20,630 nt of DNA from an uncultured Flavobacteriales bacterium (GTDB taxonomy: Bacteria; Bacteroidota; Bacteroidia; Flavobacteriales; UBA1820). Location: positions 1 to 20,630 of the forward strand of contig CALJDR010000008.1 in NCBI GenBank assembly GCA_938023515.1, given 5' to 3'. The translations under genes and the position numbers were made by a program. The notes below the pieces were generated by a model. It was given only the letters and a program-made list of their open reading frames with translations, was not told the DNA's origin and searched no databases. The first letter of the stretch is position 1. Every line of letters begins with the position of its first letter. Positions 7,247-15,776 of this stretch are shown piece by piece.

Positions 7247-8539
7247 ATGGATAATTCAGTTCAGAAACAAAAAAGTTATGTGCTGCCTATCGCAATGATG
7301 TTCGCGCTGTTTTTCATGATAGCGTTCGTCACCGGGCTTCAAAACCCGATGGCGGTGATCGTCAAGAACGAATTCGGGGCCAGCAATTTCCTTTCCCAGC
7401 TGGGTAATTTCGCCAACTTTATCGCGTATGCCTGCATGGGTATACCGGCGGGGCTTTTGCTCCAGCGTATCGGGTACAAGAAAACGGCCTTGATCGCCAT
7501 CGTGGTGGGTTTTGTCGGAGTAGGTATTACGTTCCTTTCCGGCCAGGTGAGCAGTTTTGCCGTATACCTGACGGGCGCATTCGTTTCCGGGTTCTCGATG
7601 TGTATGCTCAATACTGTCGTAAACCCGATGCTCAACACGCTGGGCGGCGGTGGAAACAAAGGAAACCAGCTCATCCAGTTCGGCGGCGCCTGCAACTCGA
7701 TCGGTGCCACGATCGTTCCGGTACTGGTAGGTTACCTGATGGGTTCCATTCCCGAAGCCCGCACGATCGCCAGCGCGGGTCCGGCCCTCTATCTGGCGAT
7801 GGGTATTTTCGTTTTGGCATTCCTCGTGCTTACATTCATGAGAATTCCCGAGCCGTTCATCGCTAAAGACGAACCTAAAAAGGAAAAATCGAAATACAGT
7901 GCTCTGTCGTTCCGTCATTTCGTACTCGGTATGGTGGCTATCTTCGTTTATGTGGGAATAGAAGTGGGCATCCCTAATATTGCCAACCTGTATATGACCA
8001 GCGAAGGAAACGGAGGACTGAACATTGCCCCGACCTTTGCCGGTACGGTAGTGGGTACCTACTGGTTCCTGATGCTTATCGGCCGTCTGGGCGGCGGTGC
8101 GGTAGGAGCCAAGATTTCCAGCAAAACGATGCTTTCCTTTGTGGCTTTGGTTGCCATGGTATTCGTATTGTTGGGCATATTCATGCCTGCCGAGGTTACG
8201 GTCAACATGCCGGTATTCCTCGAAGATATTTCGTTCGGCTTTGCCGAAGTGCCTATCAGCGTGATGTTCTTCGTGCTGTGTGGTCTTTGCACTTCCGTGA
8301 TGTGGGGCGGTATTTTCAACCTGGCTGTAGAAGGTCTCGGAAAATACACGGCAGCCGCTTCCGGTCTGTTCATGATGATGGTCTGCGGCGGAGGAATCCT
8401 GCCTGCCGTTCAGGGTTGGATTGCCGACCATGTGGGTTATCTGATGAGCTACTGGCTGATATTTGCCTGCCTGCTGTACCTGCTGTACTACGCGTTGGCA
8501 GGAAGCAAAAATGTGAACAAGAACATTCCGGTGGATTAA
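7247..8539 (+). CDS. MFS sugar permease, FucP/GluP (FHS) family
   Basis: A 430-residue integral membrane protein with about twelve hydrophobic segments and the hallmarks of the fucose:H+ symporter family of the major facilitator superfamily. TM1 carries FMIAFVTGLQNPM. The loop RIGYKKT after TM2 is the MFS motif-A region. The segment NTVVNPMLNTLGGG...NQLIQFGGACNSIGA matches the NPxxxxLG...NxxQxxNxxGA pattern of FucP and of Brucella GluP. A charged central loop (KDEPKKEKSKYS, near residue 210) separates the two halves. The likely role is proton-coupled import of a monosaccharide such as fucose, glucose or galactose; the substrate cannot be fixed from sequence. No catabolic gene is adjacent. The ATG at 7247 is the first Met of the frame and gives a short polar N-terminus before TM1. 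A very strong terminator follows 22 bp after the stop. Confidence 0.88.
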   Translation: MDNSVQKQKSYVLPIAMMFALFFMIAFVTGLQNPMAVIVKNEFGASNFLSQLGNFANFIAYACMGIPAGLLLQRIGYKKTALIAIVVGFVGVGITFLSGQVSSFAVYLTGAFVSGFSMCMLNTVVNPMLNTLGGGGNKGNQLIQFGGACNSIGATIVPVLVGYLMGSIPEARTIASAGPALYLAMGIFVLAFLVLTFMRIPEPFIAKDEPKKEKSKYSALSFRHFVLGMVAIFVYVGIEVGIPNIANLYMTSEGNGGLNIAPTFAGTVVGTYWFLMLIGRLGGGAVGAKISSKTMLSFVALVAMVFVLLGIFMPAEVTVNMPVFLEDISFGFAEVPISVMFFVLCGLCTSVMWGGIFNLAVEGLGKYTAAASGLFMMMVCGGGILPAVQGWIADHVGYLMSYWLIFACLLYLLYYALAGSKNVNKNIPVD

Positions 8540-8561
8540 TTTTTTCGGAATCATTCTATAG

Positions 8562-8593
8562 AAAGACCGGGCTGCGATGCAGCCCGGTCTTTT
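8562..8593. terminator. Strong intrinsic terminator after the transporter
   Basis: The 14-bp perfect stem AAAGACCGGGCTGC (8562-8575) pairs with GCAGCCCGGTCTTT (8579-8592) across a 3-nt GAT loop, followed by TTTTGTTTT. The reverse-strand U-tract is short (CTTTC), so it is more convincing for the transporter than for trmN6 arriving from the other side. Confidence 0.93.
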
Positions 8594-8610
8594 GTTTTAC
8601 CCCCAAACAG

Positions 8611-8645
8611 GCGCGGCGGAAGCCGCGCTCCGGCCGTAGGCCGGA
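8611..8645. repeat. Two adjacent GC-rich hairpins, REP/BIME-like
   Basis: GCGCGGC (8611-8617) pairs with GCCGCGC (8622-8628) around GGAA, and the very next base starts a second perfect 7-bp stem, TCCGGCC (8629-8635) with GGCCGGA (8639-8645) around GTA. There is no T-tract on either side. The pair lies between the convergent 3' ends of the transporter and trmN6. Tandem short palindromes in such a gap look like repetitive extragenic palindromes, but no second copy was noticed in this window. It might instead be an mRNA 3'-end stabiliser or part of the trmN6 terminator. Confidence 0.45.
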
Positions 8646-8669
8646 AATCTATCGGAGTCGTTGTCTGGA

Positions 8670-9389
8670 TCAGAGAAAAGGATGGAATTCCCGGGTCAAC
8701 TCTACGTATTGTGCGCTGCGCTGCCCATCTGCCTCACACAGGCAGAGTTCATCTGTCCGGATATCGGAGGCGGGAGTCAGGGAAAATGCCAGCAAGGAGC
8801 GTTTGAAGGGTTTGTGTGGGGCGCCTTTTACATCGGTGCGCCGGTATAAGGACAGTCCGTTTTCCCGGAAAACAGCAATGACGGTTTCCGCCGAAGCATA
8901 CGGATAGATCACGGCTGCCCTCCCTTGTTCCGACAATACCTGCCGGATTTTCCCGGCCAGCGCTTCAGGTGGAAGCGAACAGGCATTTCGGGCCCCGGCA
9001 CGCGCATGGTCGGGACTGAGGGTGTCTTCCGTAAAAAAAGGGGGATTGGAAACGATGAAATCGTATTTCGAAAGGAAATCATAAGTCCGGAAATCACCCT
9101 GAAAGGTATTTATCCGGCCGGAAAAAGGGCTCCCTGCTATATTTTCCGCTGCATCTTCCAGAGAGCCGCTATCCGTTTCGATGGCGTCTATCCGGCTTTC
9201 CGGAAATCGCTGGGCCATCATCAGGGCGATAAGGCCACACCCGGTACCGACATCGAGTAATGTTGAAGATCCCGATGCGTCGGCCCATGCCCCGAGCAGT
9301 ACGCCGTCCGTCCCTATTTTCAGGGCCGACCGGCTGTCCGTCAAGCTGAAACGGCGGAAACGGAAAAGGTGTTTTTCCGCTTTTCCCAT
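8670..9389 (-). CDS. trmN6: tRNA1(Val) A37 N6-methyltransferase (TrmN6/YfiC)
   Basis: A 239-residue class I methyltransferase that would methylate N6 of adenosine 37 in tRNA1(Val) using S-adenosylmethionine. Motif I is LLDVGTGCGLIALMMAQ (residues 44-60), the acidic residue after strand 2 is in DAIETD (68-73), and the catalytic NPPFF is at 115-119, as in adenine N6-methyltransferases. The N-terminal FRFRRFSLTDSRSALKIGTDGVLLGAW is the typical YfiC/TrmN6 start (F-x-x-x-x-D...KVGTDGVLLGAW). The start codon overlaps the tamB stop by one base (TAATG at 9391-9387), implying translational coupling to tamB. The specific tRNA target is taken from the E. coli enzyme; a related rRNA or protein target in the same family is less likely. 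Confidence 0.9.
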   Translation of the reverse strand: MGKAEKHLFRFRRFSLTDSRSALKIGTDGVLLGAWADASGSSTLLDVGTGCGLIALMMAQRFPESRIDAIETDSGSLEDAAENIAGSPFSGRINTFQGDFRTYDFLSKYDFIVSNPPFFTEDTLSPDHARAGARNACSLPPEALAGKIRQVLSEQGRAAVIYPYASAETVIAVFRENGLSLYRRTDVKGAPHKPFKRSLLAFSLTPASDIRTDELCLCEADGQRSAQYVELTREFHPFL

Positions 9390-12300
9390 TATTTGAAGGT
9401 GATCTTTACTCGTCCGGTGGTATCCGCCGGTTCTGTTTTTAGCGGTTGGATCGTGTCTTTAGGGGCCTGCTCCGAGGATGGAACTGGGGCTGTGGGAAGG
9501 CTTTCGGCATTCTTTTCCGCCTCCCGCCGCAATTTCTTTTCTTCTTTGGCTTTTTTCCGGGCAGCGGCATTCTTGCCGGTGAAGGATTGTTTTATCAGGC
9601 TGCCCAATTCCCTGAAAGTGTTGAATTCCTGTCGGTAGGATACGCCGATGCTTTGGATATACCCCTGCTGGTTGTTCATGTAGTCGTTCTGTCGGCGGTT
9701 GACGAATACGGCCCGGAACCGGCCGTCGGGGGTAATATTGTATTCGATTTCCACGTCGCCTACCAGGTCGGACTGGGTGGTTCCGGTCGGCATGCCAACC
9801 ATGCCATTGACCGTTACGCGGTTGTCGAACAGTTTGGTCGAGATACCCAATTCGAAATCCGTACTTTCGGTAGTGCCCAAATATTTGTTGGTCGATGTAT
9901 TAACATTGACGTTGATGTCCACTCCGCTGACGAAACGTTGGAGAATATTGGAGAATTGCGAGGAGAGCATTCCGGCGGTCAGCCCGGCTACTCCGCTGGC
10001 CACGACGTTCTGGTTGTCGTTTTCCCCCGTAGCGGTAAATGAATTGAGCACCATCAGGGAAATAAACTGCTGGCTGAGCTGGTCCTGGTCGGACAAGCGG
10101 TAAGCCAGTTCTTCCCGCACGTTCTCCGGGGCCCGGGGCATTTGGATGTCGAAGTTGTATACCGGTTCCGCAAGATCGCCTGTCAGGTTGATGGTCATTA
10201 CCACTTCTTCCCGGGCGTTTTCCGCGACAGAAGATAGATATACGGCCGGTTTGGTCGTCGTTTTATACGAGGCGGAGATGTCGATATTCGGGTTTGAGGG
10301 ATCCCCGTCGAAAGTCATCCGGCCGCCCGAAAGCAGGCTGAAAGATTTCTTGATCATCTTATACACGAACGTATAATTTCCGCTGACGACCTCATAAGTG
10401 CCGTTCAGGGTAAAGGATCCCTGGGGAGACAGGTGCATGGAGAGTTTCCCTTCGCCGTTGGCCTCTATCATATGTCCGGAGGTTTTGTCCAGATATACGC
10501 TCAGCGTGGCATCCGGAGTGGCCTCGATGGCAATATTCATTTCGCTGGACGATTCCACGGCGGATTTGACGATCTGCTTTTTGAGGTTTTGGAGCAGGGA
10601 GTCCACGTGGGAAGTACGCGGCGGGACGAAGGTAATCATCTGCGAATCCTTGAAATCGGATGCGCTGCCGATGTCAATAGCGAAGTTTGTATTGCGTTCC
10701 GTACGGGCCGCGATATTGTATTTCAGGGAATTGGTCGGCCCTTTGAGTTCCATAAATCCGGTGGCGAAGACTTTTCCGTAGAATTTGTCGTTGTTTTGGC
10801 CGGAGGTGTTGAGTACTAAGGTTTTGTCGACATCGGTCCGAAGGTCGAGATACCAAGGTTTGAAATTGTCGTGATAGATCCTTCCGTCCAATGTCCCATA
10901 AGTGGAATACACGACGTCCCGTATACGAATTTTGTCGAAATAGAAGAAACTGTTGCGCACCGGGACGATCGTCGAATCCGGAATGGCGTATTCCACGTTC
11001 GTGAAATTGATGCCCAGTTTCGTGCGGTCCAGCCGAACGAAACCGTTGATATCCGGACTTTTCATCAGGCCTCGTATCTCTATTTCAGCCGAAGCGAATC
11101 CGGTCGATTTGTTGAACACGGAGGGCAGTAAATAGTGAACGACGTCGAGCCTGAGGCTATCCAGGGTCAGGTCCATTTCAGGAACCAGCTGCCGGTCGCT
11201 GATCCGCAGCCCTCCCGTAAGGGACAGGGCTTTCCGGGAACCGTTTACCAGTTGGGCAGATGTGTTGATATATCGGTTGGCCAGGTCGGCTTTCACCAAA
11301 AGGGAAAGGTCTCCTATTTCATCGTAAGCTACAGCCAGCGAATCAATACTGAGCGATACTTCCGGGATGATGGTCTTATCCTGGTCGCCCTTGTAAAGGT
11401 GGGCCAATAGATTCAGGCGCCCTTTTAACGGGACATTGTTGCGCAGGAAGATCGAACGCGAGAGGTCGAGTTCTTCAATGGAAAAACGTAAGTCCATCAG
11501 GTCTTTCGAAGAATAGAAACCGCCGGCGCTGATCCGGGCTTCACCGGAAGTCATCACCAGAGAGTCTAAGTTCACACTTCCCTGATCTACATTCCACACG
11601 ATGCGGTCCCGGGAGGGATCGTGCCCTCCGAACTGCCATTTCATGTGTTCCAAATTGATGTTCGACGGCAAAAATCCGATGACTACGTTCCCATCCTCAT
11701 CGTCTTTCTGGTAAGCTTTGATATGATAGGCTATACTGTCTGCACTGTTCCACTTGTAGAAATCGCTGCGTATGGCAATACTGTCCGCATACCGCTGGGC
11801 CGAAAGGTCGAGGTCTTCTATGCTGTAGACCGGATTGAGAAATTTCTGCGCTTTAATGCTCAATACATTGGCGTTGGCCGTGTTGAGGTTGAAATTCAGG
11901 GTGTCCAGCAGGATGTTGTTGTAGTTGATCCGGTCGGCCACCAGATTGAAGGAAAAGTCGTCCTGTGAGGTGTTTACCGTCCCTCCCATATGGGTTTTCC
12001 CGTCAAATACCAGCGGGGTGTTGACGATCTTTACATTGGAAGCCGTGATGTTCAATTGGAATGAATATTCCTGTCCCGGAGTGACCTTGCGTTTCTGATA
12101 GGGTTTGAACCGGGCCAACAGGCCGTTCATTACCGCCGAAGGCACTTCGGAAAGCAGGTAATTCCCTTCGATATACCCGTTAAATAGTTCGTCGGAATCG
12201 ATGGACAGCCGTCTTTGGGCGCTGTCCAATATTTGCGATTCGATGAGTATCCGGTTGAGGTAATAATAATTGCTGCCGTTATTGTAGCTCATCTCCGAGA

Positions 12301-13981
12301 AACTGAGCATGCCTTCGACATCGTTCAGTCCCGAGCCCGTGGCATCGGCCTGGATCGTGCCACGCAGGTTTACGATGCTGTCTTTCACTAAGTTGAGCGC
12401 ATGGAGGTCGCTTTTGTCCAGATACATGTCCAGCGTGCCATGATAGCGGCCTTTTTCGGACGTTCCCTCCAGGGAGGCGGAAAGTTTGGCTTGCAGGTTC
12501 GGATCGGCTACGGTGATCTCCGAAGAAAGCGCTCCGTCGGCCAGCTTGGAATAGAGATCGATATCGGTGTAAGGGTAATCTTTGAATTCCAGCAGGTGAA
12601 TAGAGGTGTTCAACTCTACCGTCGCACTCCGGGGGTCGAAGCCCCGACCTTTGATATCCGAGAATAAGGTGATTTTCCCCAAGAGTTTCGATCCGGTCAA
12701 AAGCCCGGCATTGACATTTTCCAGTACGGCTTTGGCCGTGTAGCGGGCATTCTTTTTGTTCCACAGGTCGTCCGATTGCCCTTGGATGAATATTTTCCCG
12801 TGCTGGAGGGTCATAAGGGACACCACGGCGGTCACATTCTCGTTCTCCAGGGTCACCAGGGCATTGCCCGACAATTGTTCGATACTCGACAGTTTGTCAT
12901 AGGTCTTTTCCGGAACATATTTTCCCGTTACCCGGTTCATCACAGCGATGGCCTGGGAAGGAAGTACCTGGATGCTTTTCAGGACGATTTTTCCATTGCC
13001 ATCCCGCAGGGCGCCCGGGGCGTTCAGCCGGCCTGAAATATTGGCCGAGAATACGTCGCCGACAGCTATTTTCAGCCCCTTGACATCGATCATGCCTTTC
13101 TCCGCGACGATCCGGGCCGAAATGTCCGTGGGCGGCACATAAGCGGCCTGTGGGAAAAGATGCTCGACGTCGTGCATATCGATATGCGAGGGCTCCAACG
13201 AAAGGCTGAATTGGGAATTCCGGATCCGGTCAATTAATCGTATGCCGGCGGAATCGCTGCGCAGGAAGTAAGAACTGGCCGAAAATTGCAGGTTCGACCG
13301 GTCTGTGGCCAAAGTAACTTTGTCCATGATGATGCCCTGGGGGCACAATCGGAAAGTCCCCGAAAAGTTCCGCACGGCCGTTCCGGCCGAGGAGGCGAAG
13401 GAAAGGGCATCGAGGTCGGCATGGTAGTCACCCGGGTCTATGGAAATGCCGGAGGCTTTCAGGGAAATATGCCGTGCGTATTCCGTTCGGGCGGAATCCT
13501 GTTTTTCGAACGAAAAGTCCCCGTCGAAAATTTCCGCTTTCGAAACGGAGAGGTAGAAAGGTTTTTTCTCCTTTTTCTTTTCGCTTTTGAAATTGTCGAT
13601 GAAAAGGGCAAGGGAGTTTTTTTCTTCCCCTTTGTATTTTATGATGTGGAGTTCCGGGCGGTAAAAATCGGCGTAGGCCAGCGACAGTTTGCCCGAAAAG
13701 ATGCCCGAAAGTCCCAGTCGTGTTTTTACCGAATCGGCGGCGATCAGCGTGTCGCCGTGATGGTCGAGTACCCGGATGCCCGAGAGACACACCCGTCCCG
13801 ACGTCCGGATGTCTATCCGGTCGATGCTCACCTGCTGGGGGATGTTCCGGCTGATAGCCTCGGATACCTTCCGCCCGATATAGCTCTGGACCGAGGGCAG
13901 CAGCAGGCTGCCCAATGCCAACGCGATCACCAGTATCAGCGATGCGAAAACCAGAAGTATCCTTCGGACGGTTTTATTCAT
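9389..13981 (-). CDS. tamB: TamB-like translocation and assembly module / AsmA-like lipid-transport bridge protein
   Basis: A 1530-residue protein anchored by one N-terminal transmembrane segment (MNKTVRRILLVFASLILVIA, continuing to about residue 30) with the rest predicted in the periplasm as a very long repetitive beta structure. The C-terminal part (about 1080-1460) has TamB/DUF490 features: MNIAIEATPDATLSVYLDK, YTFVYKMIKKSFSLLSGGRM, TFDGDPSNPNIDISASY, ENVREELAYRLSDQDQLSQQF and FELGISTKLFDNRVTVNG. Related proteins form a hydrophobic groove across the periplasm, help outer membrane protein assembly with an Omp85 partner, and in E. coli share a phospholipid transport role with YhdP and YdbH. 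The tail (1469-1530) is unusual, Lys/Ala/Glu-rich then Pro/Thr-rich, ending RVKITFK. No tamA-like gene is in the window. tsaD lies divergently only 33 bp upstream, and trmN6 overlaps downstream. Confidence 0.9.
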   Translation of the reverse strand: MNKTVRRILLVFASLILVIALALGSLLLPSVQSYIGRKVSEAISRNIPQQVSIDRIDIRTSGRVCLSGIRVLDHHGDTLIAADSVKTRLGLSGIFSGKLSLAYADFYRPELHIIKYKGEEKNSLALFIDNFKSEKKKEKKPFYLSVSKAEIFDGDFSFEKQDSARTEYARHISLKASGISIDPGDYHADLDALSFASSAGTAVRNFSGTFRLCPQGIIMDKVTLATDRSNLQFSASSYFLRSDSAGIRLIDRIRNSQFSLSLEPSHIDMHDVEHLFPQAAYVPPTDISARIVAEKGMIDVKGLKIAVGDVFSANISGRLNAPGALRDGNGKIVLKSIQVLPSQAIAVMNRVTGKYVPEKTYDKLSSIEQLSGNALVTLENENVTAVVSLMTLQHGKIFIQGQSDDLWNKKNARYTAKAVLENVNAGLLTGSKLLGKITLFSDIKGRGFDPRSATVELNTSIHLLEFKDYPYTDIDLYSKLADGALSSEITVADPNLQAKLSASLEGTSEKGRYHGTLDMYLDKSDLHALNLVKDSIVNLRGTIQADATGSGLNDVEGMLSFSEMSYNNGSNYYYLNRILIESQILDSAQRRLSIDSDELFNGYIEGNYLLSEVPSAVMNGLLARFKPYQKRKVTPGQEYSFQLNITASNVKIVNTPLVFDGKTHMGGTVNTSQDDFSFNLVADRINYNNILLDTLNFNLNTANANVLSIKAQKFLNPVYSIEDLDLSAQRYADSIAIRSDFYKWNSADSIAYHIKAYQKDDEDGNVVIGFLPSNINLEHMKWQFGGHDPSRDRIVWNVDQGSVNLDSLVMTSGEARISAGGFYSSKDLMDLRFSIEELDLSRSIFLRNNVPLKGRLNLLAHLYKGDQDKTIIPEVSLSIDSLAVAYDEIGDLSLLVKADLANRYINTSAQLVNGSRKALSLTGGLRISDRQLVPEMDLTLDSLRLDVVHYLLPSVFNKSTGFASAEIEIRGLMKSPDINGFVRLDRTKLGINFTNVEYAIPDSTIVPVRNSFFYFDKIRIRDVVYSTYGTLDGRIYHDNFKPWYLDLRTDVDKTLVLNTSGQNNDKFYGKVFATGFMELKGPTNSLKYNIAARTERNTNFAIDIGSASDFKDSQMITFVPPRTSHVDSLLQNLKKQIVKSAVESSSEMNIAIEATPDATLSVYLDKTSGHMIEANGEGKLSMHLSPQGSFTLNGTYEVVSGNYTFVYKMIKKSFSLLSGGRMTFDGDPSNPNIDISASYKTTTKPAVYLSSVAENAREEVVMTINLTGDLAEPVYNFDIQMPRAPENVREELAYRLSDQDQLSQQFISLMVLNSFTATGENDNQNVVASGVAGLTAGMLSSQFSNILQRFVSGVDINVNVNTSTNKYLGTTESTDFELGISTKLFDNRVTVNGMVGMPTGTTQSDLVGDVEIEYNITPDGRFRAVFVNRRQNDYMNNQQGYIQSIGVSYRQEFNTFRELGSLIKQSFTGKNAAARKKAKEEKKLRREAEKNAESLPTAPVPSSEQAPKDTIQPLKTEPADTTGRVKITFK

Positions 13982-14002
13982 TCGGAATTTCCGTATTATT
14001 CG

Positions 14003-14010
14003 TATTTTTG
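14003..14010 (+). promoter_or_regulatory. Putative -7 promoter element for tsaD
   Basis: TATTTTTG matches TAnnTTTG exactly. TTCG at 13981-13984, one mismatch from the -33 TTTG, lies 18 bp upstream. The box ends only 4 nt before the tsaD ATG at 14015, so transcription would begin at or next to the start codon. The match may be by chance in an AT-rich gap, but no other box is seen for tsaD nearby. Confidence 0.5.
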
Positions 14011-14014
14011 TCCC

Positions 14015-15043
14015 ATGACAACGTCGAAAGAGCCCGTGATACTGGGCATAGAATCATCGTGTGACGATACCTCGGCTGCCGTAGTATGCGGCACGCGCCT
14101 GATGTCTACCGTCATCGCCTCGCAGAAGGTGCACGAACTGTGGGGAGGGGTCGTTCCCGAACTGGCTTCGCGCGCGCATCAGCAAAATATCGTCCCTGTA
14201 GTGGACGCCGCCATAAAACAAGCAAATATACGCAAAGAGGACGTAAATGCAATCGCTTTTACGCGCGGACCGGGGCTTATGGGGTCGCTTTTAGTGGGGA
14301 CTTCGTTTGCCAAGAGCCTGTCCCTGGCGCTGGGCGTCCCGCTGATAGAAGTGAACCACATGCAGGGCCACATTCTGGCTAATTTCATAGACGACGGCAG
14401 CGGCGCCCCGATGCCCGGTTTCCCGTTCCTGTGCCTGACGGTCAGCGGCGGGCACACACAGATCGTGCGGGTGGACAGCTATCTGGAACAGACGGTACTC
14501 GGCTCCACCATCGACGATGCCGCCGGGGAGGCTTTCGACAAGATAGGGAAAATGCTTTCGCTGCCCTATCCGGCAGGTCCCCATATAGACCGCCACGCCA
14601 AGGAGGGGAATAAAGCCGCTTTTTCTTTCTCGCGGCCGGAACCGGGCGGATTGGATTTTAGTTTTTCGGGCCTCAAGACATCCGTGATGTATTTCTTGCA
14701 GAAAAAGGAAAAAGAGGATGCGGATTTTGTGAAGAACAATCTGGCCGACCTGTGCGCTTCCGTACAAGGGACCATTATCGATATATTGGTAAAAAAACTT
14801 CTCAAGGCGGTGAAAGAAACGGGTATCCGGGAAATCGCTATCGCCGGCGGCGTTTCAGCCAATTCCGGCCTGCGCAGGGCTTTGCAGCAGGTTGCCGACG
14901 AAAAAGGCCTGGTGCTCCACCTGCCCCAGCTCAAGTTCACCACCGACAACGCGGCTATGATCGCCGTGACGGGTTATTTCAAATACCTCCGGGGGGAATT
15001 CACCGACGTATCCGCCGTAGCGACCGCCCGCTATTCCCTGTAA
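14015..15043 (+). CDS. tsaD: tRNA N6-adenosine threonylcarbamoyltransferase subunit TsaD
   Basis: A 342-residue member of the Kae1/TsaD (YgjD) family, which with TsaB and TsaE transfers the threonylcarbamoyl group from TC-AMP to A37 of ANN-reading tRNAs. The N-terminal GIESSCDDTS is at residues 11-20. The metal ligands H115 and H119 are in NHMQGH, and the third, D311, is in TTDNAAM. The ATPase-fold motifs SGGHTQI, DDAAGEAFDK, FSFSGLKT and AGGVSANSGLR are all present. The frame is open far upstream to 13286, but that stretch is antisense to tamB; the ATG at 14015 gives the usual start 10 residues before the GIESSCDDT block, and no later Met precedes the motif. rsmE follows after 12 bp, suggesting one transcript of tsaD, rsmE and the VOC gene. 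Confidence 0.97.
   Translation: MTTSKEPVILGIESSCDDTSAAVVCGTRLMSTVIASQKVHELWGGVVPELASRAHQQNIVPVVDAAIKQANIRKEDVNAIAFTRGPGLMGSLLVGTSFAKSLSLALGVPLIEVNHMQGHILANFIDDGSGAPMPGFPFLCLTVSGGHTQIVRVDSYLEQTVLGSTIDDAAGEAFDKIGKMLSLPYPAGPHIDRHAKEGNKAAFSFSRPEPGGLDFSFSGLKTSVMYFLQKKEKEDADFVKNNLADLCASVQGTIIDILVKKLLKAVKETGIREIAIAGGVSANSGLRRALQQVADEKGLVLHLPQLKFTTDNAAMIAVTGYFKYLRGEFTDVSAVATARYSL
14223..14230 (-). promoter_or_regulatory. Possible tamB promoter -7 element inside tsaD (weak)
   Basis: On the minus strand this reads TATATTTG, an exact TAnnTTTG match, inside the tsaD coding region about 240 bp before the tamB ATG at 13981. The 33-bp gap between tamB and tsaD contains no such box for the minus strand, so a tamB promoter within tsaD is expected. 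A matching -33 box is not clear. Confidence 0.25.
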
Positions 15044-15055
15044 AAATATACCGAC

Positions 15056-15766
15056 ATGCAACTTTTCTACGCTCCCGAACTCCGCCCCGAGGCCGAATTT
15101 TTCTCCCTTCCCCGGGAGGAGAGCCACCATGCCGTCAAAGTGCTTCGAATGAAGGAAGGGTCGGACATCTTCGCGACTAACGGTCTGGGATTGATGGTGC
15201 GCGGGGTGGTAGCTTCCGCCAGTCCTTCATCCCTTTCGGTCCGGGTGGAGGAAGTCCTTGAAGATACCCAAAAGCGCCCTTACCGCCTGCATATCGCCGT
15301 AGCTCCGACCAAGGTCAACGACCGGATGGAATGGCTGCTGGAAAAAGCGACGGAAATAGGAGTGGACGAGATCACTCCCCTCGTCTGCGCCCGGAGCGAA
15401 CGCCGGGTGTACAACCGCCAGCGGGGCGAGAAGATTGTCATCTCGGCCGGTAAACAATCCCTGAAAGCGACATTCCCCATCCTGCACGAGGCCGTGGACT
15501 TCAGGGATTTTATAAAGGCTAATTCTTGTGTCGATACGTTCATCGCGCACTGTATGGATGGGGAGAAAAAAGTACTTTCCACGCTTTTGGCGGGAAAGAA
15601 AGATATTTGTGTGCTTATCGGGCCGGAAGGTGATTTTTCCCCCGAAGAACTTTCGGCGGCCCTATCCGCCGGTTATGGGCCGGTTAGCTTGGGCGATGCT
15701 CGCCTGCGCACGGAGACGGCGGCTCTTTACGCTGTAGCGGCCGCTTCGGTCGTTCACCAATTTTAA
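15056..15766 (+). CDS. rsmE: 16S rRNA m3U1498 methyltransferase RsmE
   Basis: A 236-residue SPOUT-class enzyme that methylates N3 of U1498 (E. coli numbering) of 16S rRNA in the assembled 30S subunit. The N-terminal PUA-like domain (about 1-72) has ESHHAVKVLRMKEGSDI, the RsmE signature for rRNA recognition. The catalytic domain shows WLLEKATEIGVDEITPLVC (93-111), KQSLKA (133-138), and the knotted SAM site IGPEGDFSPEE (188-198) with LGDARLRTETA (212-222). The start at 15056 gives MQLFY, the usual beginning of the family in Bacteroidota. Spacing is 12 bp from tsaD and 10 bp to the VOC gene, consistent with an operon. Confidence 0.96.
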   Translation: MQLFYAPELRPEAEFFSLPREESHHAVKVLRMKEGSDIFATNGLGLMVRGVVASASPSSLSVRVEEVLEDTQKRPYRLHIAVAPTKVNDRMEWLLEKATEIGVDEITPLVCARSERRVYNRQRGEKIVISAGKQSLKATFPILHEAVDFRDFIKANSCVDTFIAHCMDGEKKVLSTLLAGKKDICVLIGPEGDFSPEELSAALSAGYGPVSLGDARLRTETAALYAVAAASVVHQF

Positions 15767-15776
15767 TCGATCAGTT

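Noticed and set aside
7256..8554. A 432-residue minus-strand frame opposite the transporter
   Set aside because: It is rich in His, Gln, Arg and Glu in the way antisense frames of membrane protein genes are, has no recognisable domain and covers the terminator.
13286..14014. A 243-residue N-terminal extension of TsaD in the same open frame
   Set aside because: It is antisense to tamB coding sequence, resembles no domain, and the conserved TsaD N-terminus begins at the ATG at 14015.
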